This document shows, piece by piece, positions 46,686 through 56,804 of a DNA stretch of 64,000 nucleotides (positions are counted from its first letter, which is position 1; each line of letters opens with the position of its first letter). The notes below the pieces were generated by a model, which saw only the letters and a list, made by a program, of their open reading frames with translations, was not told where the DNA came from and searched no databases. Where the stretch lies: positions 124,001-188,000 of the forward strand of contig NZ_JAKWJP010000002.1 of the NCBI RefSeq assembly GCF_022761035.1, in the 5' to 3' direction. The position numbers and the translations under genes are program-made. Source of the DNA: Microbacterium sp. SS28 (lineage in GTDB: Bacteria; Actinomycetota; Actinomycetes; Actinomycetales; Microbacteriaceae).

Positions 46686-48235
46686 TGATGACACTCACCC
46701 AAGAACTCCGCATCGCCGACGCCCAGGCCACGAAGGTCGGTTGGCGCGGCTGGGCCGCGCTCGTCGTGCTCATGCTCCCTGTGCTGCTCGTCTCGGTCGA
46801 CAACACGGTGCTGAGCTTCGCGCTGCCGCAGATCGCGCTCGACCTCGAGCCCACGGGCACTCAGCAGCTCTGGATCATCGACGCGTACCCGCTCGTCCTC
46901 GCGAGCCTGCTCGTGACGATGGGCACGCTCGGCGACCGATTCGGACGTCGACGGATGCTGCTCATCGGCGCGACCGGATTCGCGGCGGTCTCGGCACTCG
47001 CGGCGTTCGCGCCCACCGCGACGCTCCTCATCGCCGCGCGCGCCGCGATGGGCGTCTTCGGGGCCATGCTGATGCCCTCGACGCTGTCGCTCCTGCGCAG
47101 CATCTTCACCGACCGCGACCAGCGCCGCCTCGCCATTGCGATCTGGGCGTCGATGTTCTCGGCGGGCTCCGCCCTCGGTCCCATCGTGGGCGGCCTGCTG
47201 CTCGAGCACTTCTCGTGGGGCTCGGTCTTCCTCATGGCCGTCCCGGTCCTCGTGCCGCTGCTCGTGCTCGCGCCGATCCTCGTGCCAGAGAGCCGCGATC
47301 CGAACCCGGGCCGCATCGACCCCGTGAGCATCGCGCTGTCGCTCGGAACGATGGTGCCGATCGTCTACGCGATCAAGGAGGTCGCCGTCCACGGGCTGAG
47401 CGCGACCGTCGCCGTCCTGGTCGCGGTGGGGCTCGCATTCGGCACCCTCTTCGTGCGCCGCCAGCTGCGCGCCGAGACGCCGATGCTCGACATGCGCCTC
47501 TTCCGCCGCCCGACCTTCACAGGTGCGCTGCTCGTCAACCTCCTGAGCGTCGTCGCGCTCGTGGGCTTCTTGTTCTTCGTCGCGCAGCACCTGCAGCTCA
47601 TCGTGGGCCTGAGCCCGCTCGAGGCGGGCCTCGTGCTGGTCCCCGGGCTCGCCGCGATGATCGCCGCAGGGCTGCTCGTCGTGCCGATCTCCAAGCGGTT
47701 CTCGCCGCGCATCGTCGTGCCCGCCGCGCTGTCGCTCTCGCTCGGCGGATACCTCGTGGTCGCGGCGACGGCGGGGTCGGGCAGCATGCCCGCCATCATC
47801 GCGGCCTTCGTCGCTCTCGGCATCGGCATCGGCATGGCCGAGACCGTGTCGAACGAGCTCATCCTCTCCAGCGCCCCGCCCGAGAAGGCGGGAGCCGCGA
47901 GCGCCGTCTCCGAGACGGCGTACGAGCTCGGGGCAGTCCTCGGCACCGCCGTGCTCGGCGGGCTGCTGACGGCGCTCTACCGCGGCGGGCTCGTCCTGCC
48001 CGGCGGACTGCCTGCCGACGCCGCGGAGGCGGCCCGCGAGACCCTCGCAGGGGCGATGCACACCGCCGACTCGATCGGGGGCGCGCTGGGCGAGTCGGTC
48101 CGGGATGCCGCCGCCCACGCCTTCGACGCGGGCGTCACCGTGACGGCGCTCATCGGCGCCGCGCTCGTCGCGATCGCCGCGATCATCGCGGCCGCTACCC
48201 TGGGAAGGTCCCGCTCCGCGTCCGTGGACCATTGA
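46685..48235 (+). CDS. MFS drug-efflux transporter (DHA2 / QacA type)
   Basis: A 516-residue, 14-helix proton antiporter of the EmrB/QacA group. Motif C-like and first-helix features DNTVLSFALPQIA, motif A GTLGDRFGRRRML, and SALGPIVGGLLLEHFSWGSV are typical. Starts MM at 46685 or 46688; the operator runs right up to the ATG and there is no good ribosome-binding site. Divergent from its probable TetR repressor. Confidence 0.9.
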   Translation: MMTLTQELRIADAQATKVGWRGWAALVVLMLPVLLVSVDNTVLSFALPQIALDLEPTGTQQLWIIDAYPLVLASLLVTMGTLGDRFGRRRMLLIGATGFAAVSALAAFAPTATLLIAARAAMGVFGAMLMPSTLSLLRSIFTDRDQRRLAIAIWASMFSAGSALGPIVGGLLLEHFSWGSVFLMAVPVLVPLLVLAPILVPESRDPNPGRIDPVSIALSLGTMVPIVYAIKEVAVHGLSATVAVLVAVGLAFGTLFVRRQLRAETPMLDMRLFRRPTFTGALLVNLLSVVALVGFLFFVAQHLQLIVGLSPLEAGLVLVPGLAAMIAAGLLVVPISKRFSPRIVVPAALSLSLGGYLVVAATAGSGSMPAIIAAFVALGIGIGMAETVSNELILSSAPPEKAGAASAVSETAYELGAVLGTAVLGGLLTALYRGGLVLPGGLPADAAEAARETLAGAMHTADSIGGALGESVRDAAAHAFDAGVTVTALIGAALVAIAAIIAAATLGRSRSASVDH

Positions 48236-48265
48236 CGCCGGAGTGTTCCCCCAGCAAGGAGAGCA

Positions 48266-49318
48266 ATGTCGCGCGTCGTGAAGCTTGCCGTCATCCCCGG
48301 TGACGGCATCGGTCCCGAGGTCATCGCCGAGGCGGAGAAGGTGCTGGATGCCGCGACCGCGGGCAGCGACATCCGGTTCGACAAGACCGCCTTCTCGCTC
48401 GGGGCCTCGCGGTTTCTCGAAACGGGCGACACGCTCACCGACGCCGACCTCGAGTCGATCAAGGGGCACGACGCGATCCTGCTCGGCGCCGTCGGGGGAG
48501 TGCCCGGCGACCCGCGGCTGAAGGACGCCAACATCGAGCGCGGTCTGCTGCTGAAGCTGCGCTTCGAACTCGACCACTACGTCAACCTTCGCCCGTCGAA
48601 GCTCTACCCGGGCGCCCCGGGCCCGCTCGCCGAGCCGGGAGACATCGACTTCGTCGTCGTGCGCGAGGGCACCGAGGGCCCGTACGTCGGCAACGGCGGC
48701 TCGATCCGGCGCGGAACCCCGCACGAAGTGGCCAACGAAACCTCCGTCAACACGGCCTTCGGCGTGGAGCGCGTCGTGCGCTACGCGTTCGACCTCGCGG
48801 AGCGTCGCTCGAAGCGCGTGACGCTCGTGCACAAGACGAACGTCCTCGTCCACGCCGGCGGCATCTGGAAGCGCGTCGTCGACGAGGTGGCGCTGGAGCA
48901 TCCCGAGGTCGCCGTAGACTACATCCACGTCGACGCGGCAACGATCTACCTGGTCACGAACCCCGGCCGCTTCGACGTGATCGTCACCGACAACCTCTTC
49001 GGCGACATCCTGACCGACTTGGCCGGCGCCGTCACCGGTGGCATCGGCCTCGCCGCTTCGGGCAACATCAACCCCGACGGCGCGTTCCCCTCGATGTTCG
49101 AGCCCGTCCACGGTTCGGCGCCCGACATCGCGGGACAGCAGAAGGCCGATCCCACGGCCGCGATCCTGTCCATCGCTCTGCTGCTCGACCACCTCGGGCT
49201 GCGGCACGAAGCGCACCGCGTCACCCGCGCGGTCGAGGACGACATCGCAGAACGCGGCGCCTCCGCCCGCACCACCGCGCAGATCGGCGACGCCATCGCC
49301 GCGCGGCTCCAGGCGTAA
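48266..49318 (+). CDS. leuB: 3-isopropylmalate dehydrogenase
   Basis: A 350-residue beta-decarboxylating dehydrogenase of leucine synthesis (NAD, Mg). [15 protein letters not shown] at the N terminus, the substrate loop [19 protein letters not shown], and the metal/NAD motif [20 protein letters not shown], followed by [19 protein letters not shown] 5 nt before the ATG. It lies 30 nt after the MFS gene and 51 nt before ilvE on the same strand. Confidence 0.95.
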   Translation: MSRVVKLAVIPGDGIGPEVIAEAEKVLDAATAGSDIRFDKTAFSLGASRFLETGDTLTDADLESIKGHDAILLGAVGGVPGDPRLKDANIERGLLLKLRFELDHYVNLRPSKLYPGAPGPLAEPGDIDFVVVREGTEGPYVGNGGSIRRGTPHEVANETSVNTAFGVERVVRYAFDLAERRSKRVTLVHKTNVLVHAGGIWKRVVDEVALEHPEVAVDYIHVDAATIYLVTNPGRFDVIVTDNLFGDILTDLAGAVTGGIGLAASGNINPDGAFPSMFEPVHGSAPDIAGQQKADPTAAILSIALLLDHLGLRHEAHRVTRAVEDDIAERGASARTTAQIGDAIAARLQA

Positions 49319-49369
49319 CCTGGAAGCCGCGCCGCCGTCGCCGCAGCAGACCCCCAGTCAGGACACGAC

Positions 49370-50476
49370 ATGACCCTCATCGACTCCGACCCCGACACCG
49401 GACTCGCTCCGCTCCAGTTCGCGGTCACCAAGAACCTCGCCGCCAAGAGCCCCGCCCAGCGCGAGGCGATCCTCGCGGATCCGGGCTTCGGCACGAACTT
49501 CACCGACCACATGGTCGACATCTGCTGGTCGATCGGCGGCGGGTGGCACCGCCCCCGCGTGCAGCCGTACGGCCCCATCACTCTCGACCCTGCGGCCGCC
49601 GTCCTGCACTACGGCCAGGAGATCTTCGAGGGCATCAAGGCCTACCGTCACGCCGACGGCTCGGTCCACACGTTCCGGCCCGACCAGAACGGCCGACGCC
49701 TGCAGCGCTCGGCACGTCGCCTGGCACTGCCGGAGCTGCCCGTCTCGTACTTCCTGCAGTCGCTGCGCGAGCTGATCGCGCTCGACGGCGCGTGGGTGCC
49801 CTCGGGCGAGGACCAGAGCCTGTACCTGCGGCCGTTCATGTTCGCCAAGGAGGCCTTCCTCGGCGTGCGCCCCGCGAACAAGGTCGCGTACTACCTGATC
49901 GCGTCGCCCGCCGGCGCCTACTTCAAGGGCGGCGCCAGGCCCGTCTCGATCTGGCTCAGCGAGGACTACGCGCGCGCAGGCAAGGGCGGCACGGGGGCTG
50001 CGAAGACGGGCGGCAACTACGCGTCGAGCCTGCTGCCGCAGGCTGAGGCCTACGAGAACGAATGCGACCAGGTCGTCTTCCTCGACCAGGACCGCAACGT
50101 GGAAGAGCTCGGCGGCATGAACGTCGTGTTCGTCTTCAAGGACGGCACGCTCGTCACGCCGCAGTCGGACTCGATCCTCGAGGGCATCACGCGTGACTCG
50201 ATCCTGCAGCTCGCGATCGACCGCGGCCACAAGGTCGAGGGCCGCAGCATCTCGCTGGACGAATGGCGTCGGGGCGTGGCATCCGGAGACATCGTCGAGG
50301 TGTTCGCGTGCGGCACGGCCGCCGTCGTGACGCCGATCGGCGTGCTCAAGGGCAAGGACTTCTTCGACGAGCAGCCCACGGGCACGCTCGCGCTCGAGCT
50401 GCGCGAGGAGCTCACCGACATCCAGTACGGCCGCCGCGAAGACAAGCACGGCTGGCTCGTGCGCCTCGACGGCTGA
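49370..50476 (+). CDS. ilvE: Branched-chain amino-acid aminotransferase
   Basis: A 368-residue fold-type IV PLP enzyme catalysing the last step of leucine, isoleucine and valine synthesis. LHYGQEIFEGIKAYRHADGS, the region KTGGNYASSLLPQAEAYENE and the phosphate loop FACGTAAVVTPIG are BCAT hallmarks. AGGAC stands 6 nt before the ATG. Together with leuB it completes the branched-chain set seen at 28-33 kb. Confidence 0.95.
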   Translation: MTLIDSDPDTGLAPLQFAVTKNLAAKSPAQREAILADPGFGTNFTDHMVDICWSIGGGWHRPRVQPYGPITLDPAAAVLHYGQEIFEGIKAYRHADGSVHTFRPDQNGRRLQRSARRLALPELPVSYFLQSLRELIALDGAWVPSGEDQSLYLRPFMFAKEAFLGVRPANKVAYYLIASPAGAYFKGGARPVSIWLSEDYARAGKGGTGAAKTGGNYASSLLPQAEAYENECDQVVFLDQDRNVEELGGMNVVFVFKDGTLVTPQSDSILEGITRDSILQLAIDRGHKVEGRSISLDEWRRGVASGDIVEVFACGTAAVVTPIGVLKGKDFFDEQPTGTLALELREELTDIQYGRREDKHGWLVRLDG

Positions 50477-50497
50477 GCGCACTCGACGACTGAGCAG

Positions 50498-50530
50498 AGG
50501 GGGACGGATGCCGCGGCATCCGTCCCCCTT
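50498..50530 (+). terminator. Terminator after ilvE
   Basis: A perfect 32-bp palindrome, AGGGGGACGGATGCCG followed directly by its complement, folding into a very stable hairpin; 21 nt after the ilvE stop, followed by TCTGCTTCTCC. Confidence 0.85.
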
Positions 50531-50640
50531 CTGCTTCTCCCGCCCGTCCCGCTGCCGCTCGCCAGACTTCACTTCTGTCATCGCCGGCCGCCCGTCGGAT
50601 GACATTGGTGAAGTCCCGCGACGCGTGGGAGGGTGAACAG

Positions 50641-51405
50641 GTGAAGATCGCGCGGTTCAGCCACCAGGACGCCATCCGCTTCGGGATCCTCGACGAGGGC
50701 GACTTCGTCGTCCTCGCGGGCGACCCGATGTTCGCCGGATTCGAGACGACGGGGGAGCGCGTTCCCCTCGCGGACGCATCGCTGCTGGCACCCGTCATTC
50801 CGCGCTCCAAGGTCGTGTGCGTCGGGCGCAACTACCGCGAGCACGCCGCCGAGCTCGGCAACGAGGTGCCCGCCGAGCCGATGCTCTTCTTCAAGCCGAA
50901 CACGTCGGTCATCGGGCCGGGCGACTCCATCGTGCGTCCCGTGCAGTCGTCGTTCACGAGCTTCGAGGGCGAGCTCGCCGCCGTCATCGGGCGCATCGCC
51001 AAGAACGTCCCCGCCGAGTCGGCGCTCGACTACGTGTTCGGCTACACGATCGCGAACGACGTCACGGCCCGCGACCTGCAGAAGACCGACGGCCAATGGG
51101 CCCGGGCCAAGGGCTTCGACACCTTCTGCCCGCTCGGTCCGATCATCGAGACGGAGTTCTCGTTCGACGGCGCGACGATCACGACGCGGCTCAACGGCGA
51201 GGTCAAGCAGAACGGGCCCATCAGCGACATGATCCACTCGGTCGCCGACATCATCGCCTACGCGTCAGCCGCCTTCACGCTGCTGCCGGGCGACGTCATC
51301 CTGACGGGCACCCCCGCGGGCGTCGGCCCGTTCGTCGACGGCGACGTCATCGAGGTCGAGATCCCGGGTCTCGGCATCCTGCGCAATCCCGCGCGCGCCG
51401 CGTAG
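50641..51405 (+). CDS. Fumarylacetoacetate hydrolase (FAH) family protein
   Basis: A 254-residue member of the FAH superfamily (hydrolases, isomerases and decarboxylases of oxo acids). [15 protein letters not shown] and [15 protein letters not shown] mark the fold; the metal ligands include [10 protein letters not shown] (ExE) and [14 protein letters not shown] at 50641 is chosen because GGAGG lies about 8 nt upstream; a longer frame to 50599 has no site. An MFS gene starts 8 nt after the stop, so import or export of the substrate may be linked. Substrate unknown. Confidence 0.87.
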   Translation: MKIARFSHQDAIRFGILDEGDFVVLAGDPMFAGFETTGERVPLADASLLAPVIPRSKVVCVGRNYREHAAELGNEVPAEPMLFFKPNTSVIGPGDSIVRPVQSSFTSFEGELAAVIGRIAKNVPAESALDYVFGYTIANDVTARDLQKTDGQWARAKGFDTFCPLGPIIETEFSFDGATITTRLNGEVKQNGPISDMIHSVADIIAYASAAFTLLPGDVILTGTPAGVGPFVDGDVIEVEIPGLGILRNPARAA

Positions 51406-51412
51406 GGGCCCG

Positions 51413-52672
51413 ATGATCACGAACCGGACGGATGCCGCTTCCCTGACCCCCGACGACGTCAGAACCGTCCAGCGCCGCACGGTATGGGTGCTTTCGATCG
51501 GGCAGGTCCTCGGCGGGCTCGCGTTCGGCGCGACGCTCTCGCTGGGTGCCGTGCTCGCCGCCGAACTGTCAGGCGATGAGGCTTTCTCGGGACTCGCTGC
51601 GGCCTCCGTGACACTGGGCACAGCCGTGCTCGCCGTGCCGCTCGCCGCCTTCGCGCGGCGGGCGGGCCGACGCCTCTCGCTCGCGGCGGGCATGGCGATC
51701 GCGCTCGTCGGCGTCGCGGGCGTCGTCACGGCGGTCGGCTCCGACTCGTTCCCGCTGCTGCTCGCGGCGTTCCTCCTGATCGGCGGCGGCCAGGCCGCGA
51801 ACCTGCAGTCCCGCTTCGCCGCGGTCGATCTCGCGACCGACACCTCGCGCGGCCGGGATCTCTCGATCGTCGTGTGGGCGACGACGATCGGCGCCGTCCT
51901 CGGACCCAACCTGACCGGACCCGGCGAAATGCTCGGCGACGCCGTCGGGATGCCGCCTCTCACGGGTCCGTACCTCTTCACCATCGTGGGACAGTCGCTC
52001 GGCATCCTGCTGTATCTCTTCACACTCCGGCCAGACCCTCTGCTGACGGCCCAGCGGGTGGTCGCGGCGGGCCAGGGCACACAGGCCGCCGCGGCGATCG
52101 TCAAGCCCGACCGGCCGAGGATCGCGCGCTATGCGATCTTCGCGGTCGCCGCCGCGCACGGCGTCATGGTGTCGGTCATGGCGATGACCCCTGTCCACCT
52201 GCTGCACCACGGGGCCGACCTCACGATCATCGGCGTCACGATCAGCCTCCACGTGCTCGGGATGTACGCGCTCTCGCCGGTCTTCGGCATCCTCTCCGAT
52301 CGGATCGGCCGCGTGCAGACGATCCTCCTGGGCCAAGGCCTCCTCGTCGCGGCACTCCTCACTGCCTCATTCGGGCAGGACTCGACGGCCGCCGTCACGG
52401 TTGGGCTCATGCTGCTCGGCCTGGGCTGGAGCGCCTCGACCGTCGCAGGCTCCGCCCTCCTCACCGAGGCTTCGTCCGAGCAGATGCGCACGAAGCGGCA
52501 GGGCATCAGCGACTTCACGATGAGCATCGTCGGCGCCGGCGGGGCGATCCGCGCGGGCGTCGTCCTGGGCGGCATCGGCTACGGCGGGCTCGCGCTCGTC
52601 GTCGGCATCGCCGTGATCGCGGTCGCGGCGCTCTCGCCGCTCGCGCGCGCCACGGCGCCCTCCCGCGGCTGA
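51413..52672 (+). CDS. MFS transporter
   Basis: A 419-residue, 12-helix major-facilitator protein. Helix 1 GQVLGGLAFGATLSLGAVLA, motif-A-like RRAGRRLSLAAGM and GILSDRIGRVQTILLG in the second half. Follows the FAH-family gene by 7 nt and is probably co-transcribed. Substrate not evident. Confidence 0.87.
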   Translation: MITNRTDAASLTPDDVRTVQRRTVWVLSIGQVLGGLAFGATLSLGAVLAAELSGDEAFSGLAAASVTLGTAVLAVPLAAFARRAGRRLSLAAGMAIALVGVAGVVTAVGSDSFPLLLAAFLLIGGGQAANLQSRFAAVDLATDTSRGRDLSIVVWATTIGAVLGPNLTGPGEMLGDAVGMPPLTGPYLFTIVGQSLGILLYLFTLRPDPLLTAQRVVAAGQGTQAAAAIVKPDRPRIARYAIFAVAAAHGVMVSVMAMTPVHLLHHGADLTIIGVTISLHVLGMYALSPVFGILSDRIGRVQTILLGQGLLVAALLTASFGQDSTAAVTVGLMLLGLGWSASTVAGSALLTEASSEQMRTKRQGISDFTMSIVGAGGAIRAGVVLGGIGYGGLALVVGIAVIAVAALSPLARATAPSRG

Positions 52673-52842
52673 CGTACCGGCGTCAACCGCGCGGCGATCT
52701 CACCGATAGGCTCGCGAGAATCTGACGTCAACTCACGATGGGGCATCCGTTACGCCGATCGACCTCGGCCGCGCCCTTCCCGAAGGACGAGAGCCCGCGA
52801 TTCATCGCAGGTCCCTAGCGCCCGCGCGCGACTGATCCGTCG

Positions 52843-53910
52843 TCAGCGGGCGAGTGCCCGCGCTGCGAGGTCGACGTCTTCGGCGTCGTTGAAGACGTGG
52901 AAGGCGACCCGTGCGCGACCCGACCGCCCCGACGCCGTCAGCCCCGCGAGGCTCAACCGGGCGAGATCGCACCCTTCGGGGTCGTCCCACGTGACGATCG
53001 CGCTCGGACGCAGCGGCGCCGGCAGCCCCATCCGCGCGCGGAAGTCGGCGGCGAGCTGCGTCGTGTGGGCGAACACCTCCGCGAGGTCGAGCGACGCGAA
53101 GAGCTCGAGCGCGGGCTCGGCGCCGACGAAGGCCTGCCACGCGGGCGACACGTCGAAGCGTCGCGCATCCTGCGCGAGAGTGAAATCGCCGCCGTAGCAC
53201 GAGAGCCACGGATCCTCTCCGGCGTACCAGGCGGCACTCCGCGGCGCGATCTGCGACTGCAGGTCGGTTCCCACGGCGAGGAACGCGACTCCGCGCGGAG
53301 CGCACAGCCACTTGTAGGCGTGGCAGACGAGGGCGTCGAATCCGGATGCCGCGACGGGCAGCCAGCCGACAGCCTGCGTCGCGTCGCAGAACGTACGAGC
53401 GCCGTGCCTGCGTGCGGCCGCGGCGATGGCGTCGGCGTCCGCCACCTCGCCCGTCGCGGATTGCACGAGGGAGAAGGCGACGAGCGCCGTCTTCGGCGTG
53501 ATCGCGTCGGCGAGCGCGTGCAGGGGTGCCGTGCGCACCTGGATGCCTCGCCCCGCCTGTACGAACGGCATGACAATCGATGAGAAGTCACCCTCGGGCA
53601 CGAGCACCTCGCCGTCGTCGGGCACGGCCGTCGCGATGAGTGCCGCGCACGCCGAGACCTGCGAGGCGATTGCGACGCGGTCGGCGCCCACGCCCACGAG
53701 CTGCGCGAACAGAGCCCGCGAGCGTTCGACCGACGCACTGTACGCGGCGACGTCGACACGGCCGCGAGCCGCCGCCTCGACATCGGCGATGACGGCGTCG
53801 CGCGTCGCGCGAGGCGGGAGGCCCGCCGCGCAGGCCGCGAGGTAGCCCCGGCCGCCGTCGAACGCGTCGTGGGCGGAGAACAGGCGCGCGGGGAGGGTCG
53901 CGGTGGGCAT
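52843..53910 (-). CDS. Class V aminotransferase-like PLP enzyme
   Basis: A 355-residue fold-type I PLP enzyme of the cysteine-desulfurase/class V group. The PLP lysine is in CHAYKWLCAPRG, the ring-stacking/Asp region is TFCDATQAVGWLP, and GYLAACAAGLPPRATRDAV is the usual N-terminal segment. No Cys-loop typical of IscS is visible, so a desulfurase role is not claimed. Divergent from a LysR regulator that probably controls it. Substrate unknown. Confidence 0.84.
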   Translation of the reverse strand: MPTATLPARLFSAHDAFDGGRGYLAACAAGLPPRATRDAVIADVEAAARGRVDVAAYSASVERSRALFAQLVGVGADRVAIASQVSACAALIATAVPDDGEVLVPEGDFSSIVMPFVQAGRGIQVRTAPLHALADAITPKTALVAFSLVQSATGEVADADAIAAAARRHGARTFCDATQAVGWLPVAASGFDALVCHAYKWLCAPRGVAFLAVGTDLQSQIAPRSAAWYAGEDPWLSCYGGDFTLAQDARRFDVSPAWQAFVGAEPALELFASLDLAEVFAHTTQLAADFRARMGLPAPLRPSAIVTWDDPEGCDLARLSLAGLTASGRSGRARVAFHVFNDAEDVDLAARALAR

Positions 53911-53952
53911 GGATCCAGCGTGAGGCCCGTGACATCCATTCGTCTACGGCAG

Positions 53953-53968
53953 GTATTGCATGCGATAC
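53953..53968. promoter_or_regulatory. LysR-type operator
   Basis: GTATTGCATGCGATAC, an imperfect 16-bp palindrome (one mismatched pair), located between the divergent aminotransferase and LysR genes and touching the LysR -35 region (TTGCAT). It fits the T-N11-A-like dyads bound by LysR proteins. Confidence 0.6.
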
Positions 53969-53980
53969 ATGCTCACGGCT

Positions 53981-53986
53981 TATGCT
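53981..53986 (+). promoter_or_regulatory. -10 box of the leaderless LysR gene
   Basis: TATGCT, 7 nt before the ATG at 53994, with TTGCAT (53956-53961) 19 bp upstream as a weak -35 box. Confidence 0.55.
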
Positions 53987-53993
53987 TTCAGGG

Positions 53994-54953
53994 ATGGCGG
54001 CAGACGAGCTCGATGAACCGGAACTCGACGTGCAGTCCCTCCGGGTCGTCAAGGCGATCGCCGACGGCGGCTCGATCACGGCGGCCGCCGAGGCGCTCGG
54101 CTACAGCCAGCCCGCCGTGAGCCAGCAGCTCAAGCGGCTCGAGACGCGGCTCGGACTCGCGCTCGTCGAGCGCGTCGGTCGCGGGGTCCGGCTCACCGAG
54201 GCGGGCCGCGTGCTCGCGCGTCACGCGCCCTCCGTCACGACGGCGCTGGATGCCGCGGCGGGCGAGCTCGCCGAGCTGCGGGGGCTGCGGGCAGGACGGG
54301 TGCGGCTCGTCGGCTTCCCTTCGGCGTCTCCGACCGTCCTGCCGCGGCTGCTCGCCGACCTCGCGCAGAGGCATCCCGGCATCGCCGTCACCTACGTCGA
54401 GGGCGAGCCGCCCGAGGCGGTGCTCGCGGTGCGCGAGGACCGCGCCGACATCGCGCTGACGTTCAGCTATCCGGGCGACCGCGAGGATCCGCACGGCTCG
54501 AGCGCGCACGGACTCTCGGTTCGGGAGATCGGCTCGGACGATCTGCTCGCCGTCCTGCCGCGGGGGCACGCGGCCGCCGAGAGCGACGTGCTCGATGTCG
54601 GGCAGCTCGCGGACGAGAACTGGATCGCCGGCTGCCCGCGGTGCCGCGGTCATCTGCTCGAGCTGTGCGGGCGTGCCGGATTCGAGCCGCGCATCGCGTT
54701 CGAGACCGACAACTTCGTCGCGGTCGAGGGTCTCGTCGCTCAGGGGATCGGCGTCGCGACGCTCCCGCGCATGGCCGTCGAGTCGTTCCCGCAGCTCCCC
54801 GGAGTCGTGACGCGGCCGCTGCCGGCGGGGGAGCGCAGGACGCTCCATGTCGTGACGGCGCATCGAGCCGAGCGCGTGCCGCCCGTGCGGGCGACGCTCG
54901 CCGCCCTCACGCGGGTGCTCGCGCCCACGGAGGGCGCGGCATCCCGCCGGTAG
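53994..54953 (+). CDS. LysR-family transcriptional regulator
   Basis: A 319-residue LTTR: N-terminal winged helix [39 protein letters not shown], then a periplasmic-binding-like effector domain with a Cys pair in [15 protein letters not shown] that could bind a metal or sense redox state. ATG 53994 is chosen over 53982 because TATGCT lies exactly 7 nt upstream, and 53982 is inside that box. Divergent from the aminotransferase. Its TAG stop is part of the gltX -10 box. Confidence 0.88.
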   Translation: MAADELDEPELDVQSLRVVKAIADGGSITAAAEALGYSQPAVSQQLKRLETRLGLALVERVGRGVRLTEAGRVLARHAPSVTTALDAAAGELAELRGLRAGRVRLVGFPSASPTVLPRLLADLAQRHPGIAVTYVEGEPPEAVLAVREDRADIALTFSYPGDREDPHGSSAHGLSVREIGSDDLLAVLPRGHAAAESDVLDVGQLADENWIAGCPRCRGHLLELCGRAGFEPRIAFETDNFVAVEGLVAQGIGVATLPRMAVESFPQLPGVVTRPLPAGERRTLHVVTAHRAERVPPVRATLAALTRVLAPTEGAASRR

Positions 54954-54956
54954 ACT
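54951..54956 (+). promoter_or_regulatory. gltX: -10 box of leaderless gltX overlapping the LysR stop codon
   Basis: TAGACT, whose TAG ends the LysR gene; 7 nt later comes the gltX ATG. Same hexamer and spacing as before ilvD. Confidence 0.6.
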
Positions 54957-54963
54957 CGTGCGG

Positions 54964-56481
54964 ATGTCTTCTGCACCCGATCCCCGCACCACGACCGCGA
55001 CCGGCGCCGACGTGCGCGTGCGGTTCTGCCCGTCGCCGACCGGCCTGCCGCATGTCGGCATGATCCGCACGGCCCTCTACAACTGGGCCTACGCGCGCCA
55101 CACAGGCGGCAAGATGATCTTCCGCGTCGAAGACACGGACGCCGCACGCGACAGCGAAGAGAGCTACCGCCAGCTCGTCGACGCGCTCACGTGGCTCGAG
55201 ATCGACTGGGACGAGGGCGTGGAGAAGGGCGGGCCGCACGCGCCGTACCGCCAGTCGCAGCGCCTCGACATCTACGCCGGCGTGCTCGAGAAGCTCATCG
55301 CCTCGGGCGCGGTGTACGAGTCGTACTCGACGGCGGAAGAGATCGACGCGCGCAACGAGGCGGCCGGTCGCGCGAAGCAGCTCGGGTACGACAACTTCGA
55401 CCGCCACCTGACCGACGAGCAGAAGGCCGCCTTCCGCGCCGAGGGGCGCGAACCCGCGTGGCGCATCCGCGTCCCCGACGAGGACGTCACCTACGTCGAC
55501 CTCATCCGCGGCGAAGTGACCTTCCCCGCGGGGTCGTTCCCGGACTTCGTCGTCGTGCGCGCCGGCGGCCAGCCGCTGTACACGTTCACGAATCCCGTCG
55601 ACGACGCGCTCATGGGGATCACGCACGTAATCCGCGGCGAAGACCTCATGCCCTCGACGGCGCGCCAGCTCGCGCTCTACGCGGCGCTCATCGACGCGGG
55701 CGTGACGCCCTTCGTCCCGCGCTTCGGCCACATGCCGCTCGTGCTGGGCGAAACGGGCACCAAGAAGCTCTCGAAGCGCGACCCGCAGGCCGACCTGTTC
55801 CTGCACCGCGAGCGCGGGTTCATCCACGAGGGCCTGCTGAACTACCTCGCGCTGCTCGGCTGGTCGATCGGTCCCGACCGCGACGTCTTCTCGCTCGACG
55901 AGTTCACGGCGGCCTTCGACATCGTCGACGTCAACCCGAACCCGGCGCGCTTCGATCAGAAGAAGGCCGAGTCGATCAACGGCGACCACATCCGGATGCT
56001 GCAGCCCGCCGACTTCGCCGCGCGCATCGTGCCGTACCTCGCTTCGGCCGGTCTCGTCGCGGTGCCGCCGACGGCGGAGCAGCAGGCGATCATCGACGCC
56101 GCCGCCCCGCTCGTTCAGGAGCGCGTCCAGATCCTCGGCGACGTGCCGGGACTGCTCGGCTTCCTCTTCGTCGACGAGGTCGATTACGCCGACGATGCCC
56201 TCGCCTCGCTGCCCGCCAACGCCGACGAGGTGCTCGTGGCGTCGGTGGGTGCCCTCGAGCTCCTTCCCGAGTCGGAGTTCACCACGGCGGCCGTCCAGGA
56301 GGCTCTCGCGGGCGCTCTCATCGAGGGCCTGGGACTCAAGCCGCGCGTCGCCTACGGACCGCTGCGCGTCGCGCTGAGCGGCCGCCGCATCTCGCCGCCG
56401 CTGTTCGAATCGATGGAACTGCTCGGCAAGGCGGCGACGGTTCGACGACTCGCGAGACTGGTCGAGACGCGCCCGGCGTGA
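54964..56481 (+). CDS. gltX: Glutamyl-tRNA synthetase
   Basis: A 505-residue class I aminoacyl-tRNA synthetase. The HIGH-type motif is in [14 protein letters not shown], the KMSKS-type motif is TKKLSKRDP, and the C-terminal anticodon-binding domain is intact. In most actinobacteria this enzyme also charges tRNA-Gln for later amidation, which suits the tRNA-Gln gene directly downstream. ATG 54964 is chosen from the -10 spacing; GTG 54958 is an alternative. Confidence 0.95.
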   Translation: MSSAPDPRTTTATGADVRVRFCPSPTGLPHVGMIRTALYNWAYARHTGGKMIFRVEDTDAARDSEESYRQLVDALTWLEIDWDEGVEKGGPHAPYRQSQRLDIYAGVLEKLIASGAVYESYSTAEEIDARNEAAGRAKQLGYDNFDRHLTDEQKAAFRAEGREPAWRIRVPDEDVTYVDLIRGEVTFPAGSFPDFVVVRAGGQPLYTFTNPVDDALMGITHVIRGEDLMPSTARQLALYAALIDAGVTPFVPRFGHMPLVLGETGTKKLSKRDPQADLFLHRERGFIHEGLLNYLALLGWSIGPDRDVFSLDEFTAAFDIVDVNPNPARFDQKKAESINGDHIRMLQPADFAARIVPYLASAGLVAVPPTAEQQAIIDAAAPLVQERVQILGDVPGLLGFLFVDEVDYADDALASLPANADEVLVASVGALELLPESEFTTAAVQEALAGALIEGLGLKPRVAYGPLRVALSGRRISPPLFESMELLGKAATVRRLARLVETRPA

Positions 56482-56490
56482 CGTCTCGGT

Positions 56491-56519
56491 TTGGCAGAGG
56501 GCGGGTCATCGTCTAAACT
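56491..56519 (+). promoter_or_regulatory. Promoter of tRNA-Gln
   Basis: TTGGCA (56491-56496), 17-bp spacer, TAAACT (56514-56519). Start of transcription near 56526, 25 nt before the tRNA. Confidence 0.75.
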
Positions 56520-56550
56520 TGATCTTCGGCACGACCTCGGTCGAACGCCT

Positions 56551-56625
56551 TGGGGTATGGTGTAATTGGCAACACGGAGGTTTCTGGTACCTTTGTTCTT
56601 GGTTCGAGTCCAGGTACCCCAGCCA
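56551..56625 (+). tRNA. tRNA-Gln (anticodon CTG)
   Basis: Acceptor TGGGGTA/TACCCCA, anticodon stem GAGGT/ACCTT with loop TTCTGGT giving CTG, T loop GTTCGAGTC, discriminator G and encoded CCA at 56623-56625. Confidence 0.96.
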
Positions 56626-56629
56626 ATCG

Positions 56630-56656
56630 AAAAACCCCCGCTCAGCGGGGGTTTTT
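56630..56656 (+). terminator. Terminator of tRNA-Gln
   Basis: AAAAACCCCCGC-TCA-GCGGGGGTTTTT, a textbook rho-independent hairpin 4 nt after the tRNA. Confidence 0.95.
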
Positions 56657-56722
56657 CGTTTCCCCCGTGAGCACTCGCCGCTCCCGCGCCGCCGTGCGAG
56701 ACGCACGCTCATCCGTCGCTCT

Positions 56723-56740
56723 GCGCACACTCTGGTGCGC
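56723..56740. promoter_or_regulatory. Inverted repeat upstream of nagB, possible operator
   Basis: GCGCAC-N6-GTGCGC, just upstream of a TATCGT box (56756-56761) that could be the -10 of the nagB operon. No regulator gene is adjacent. Weak evidence. Confidence 0.35.
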
Positions 56741-56804
56741 GAAGCGAGGAACCCCTATCGTGGGGCGCGATCGCGGCGCCGATGCCGCAGAGTCGAGGTG
56801 CTCG

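Noticed and set aside
52681..52842. A short frame at 52738 (26 codons) behind a TAGGCT box
   Set aside because: Too short, no ribosome-binding site, no recognisable sequence. The 170-bp gap between the MFS gene and the aminotransferase is left without a gene.
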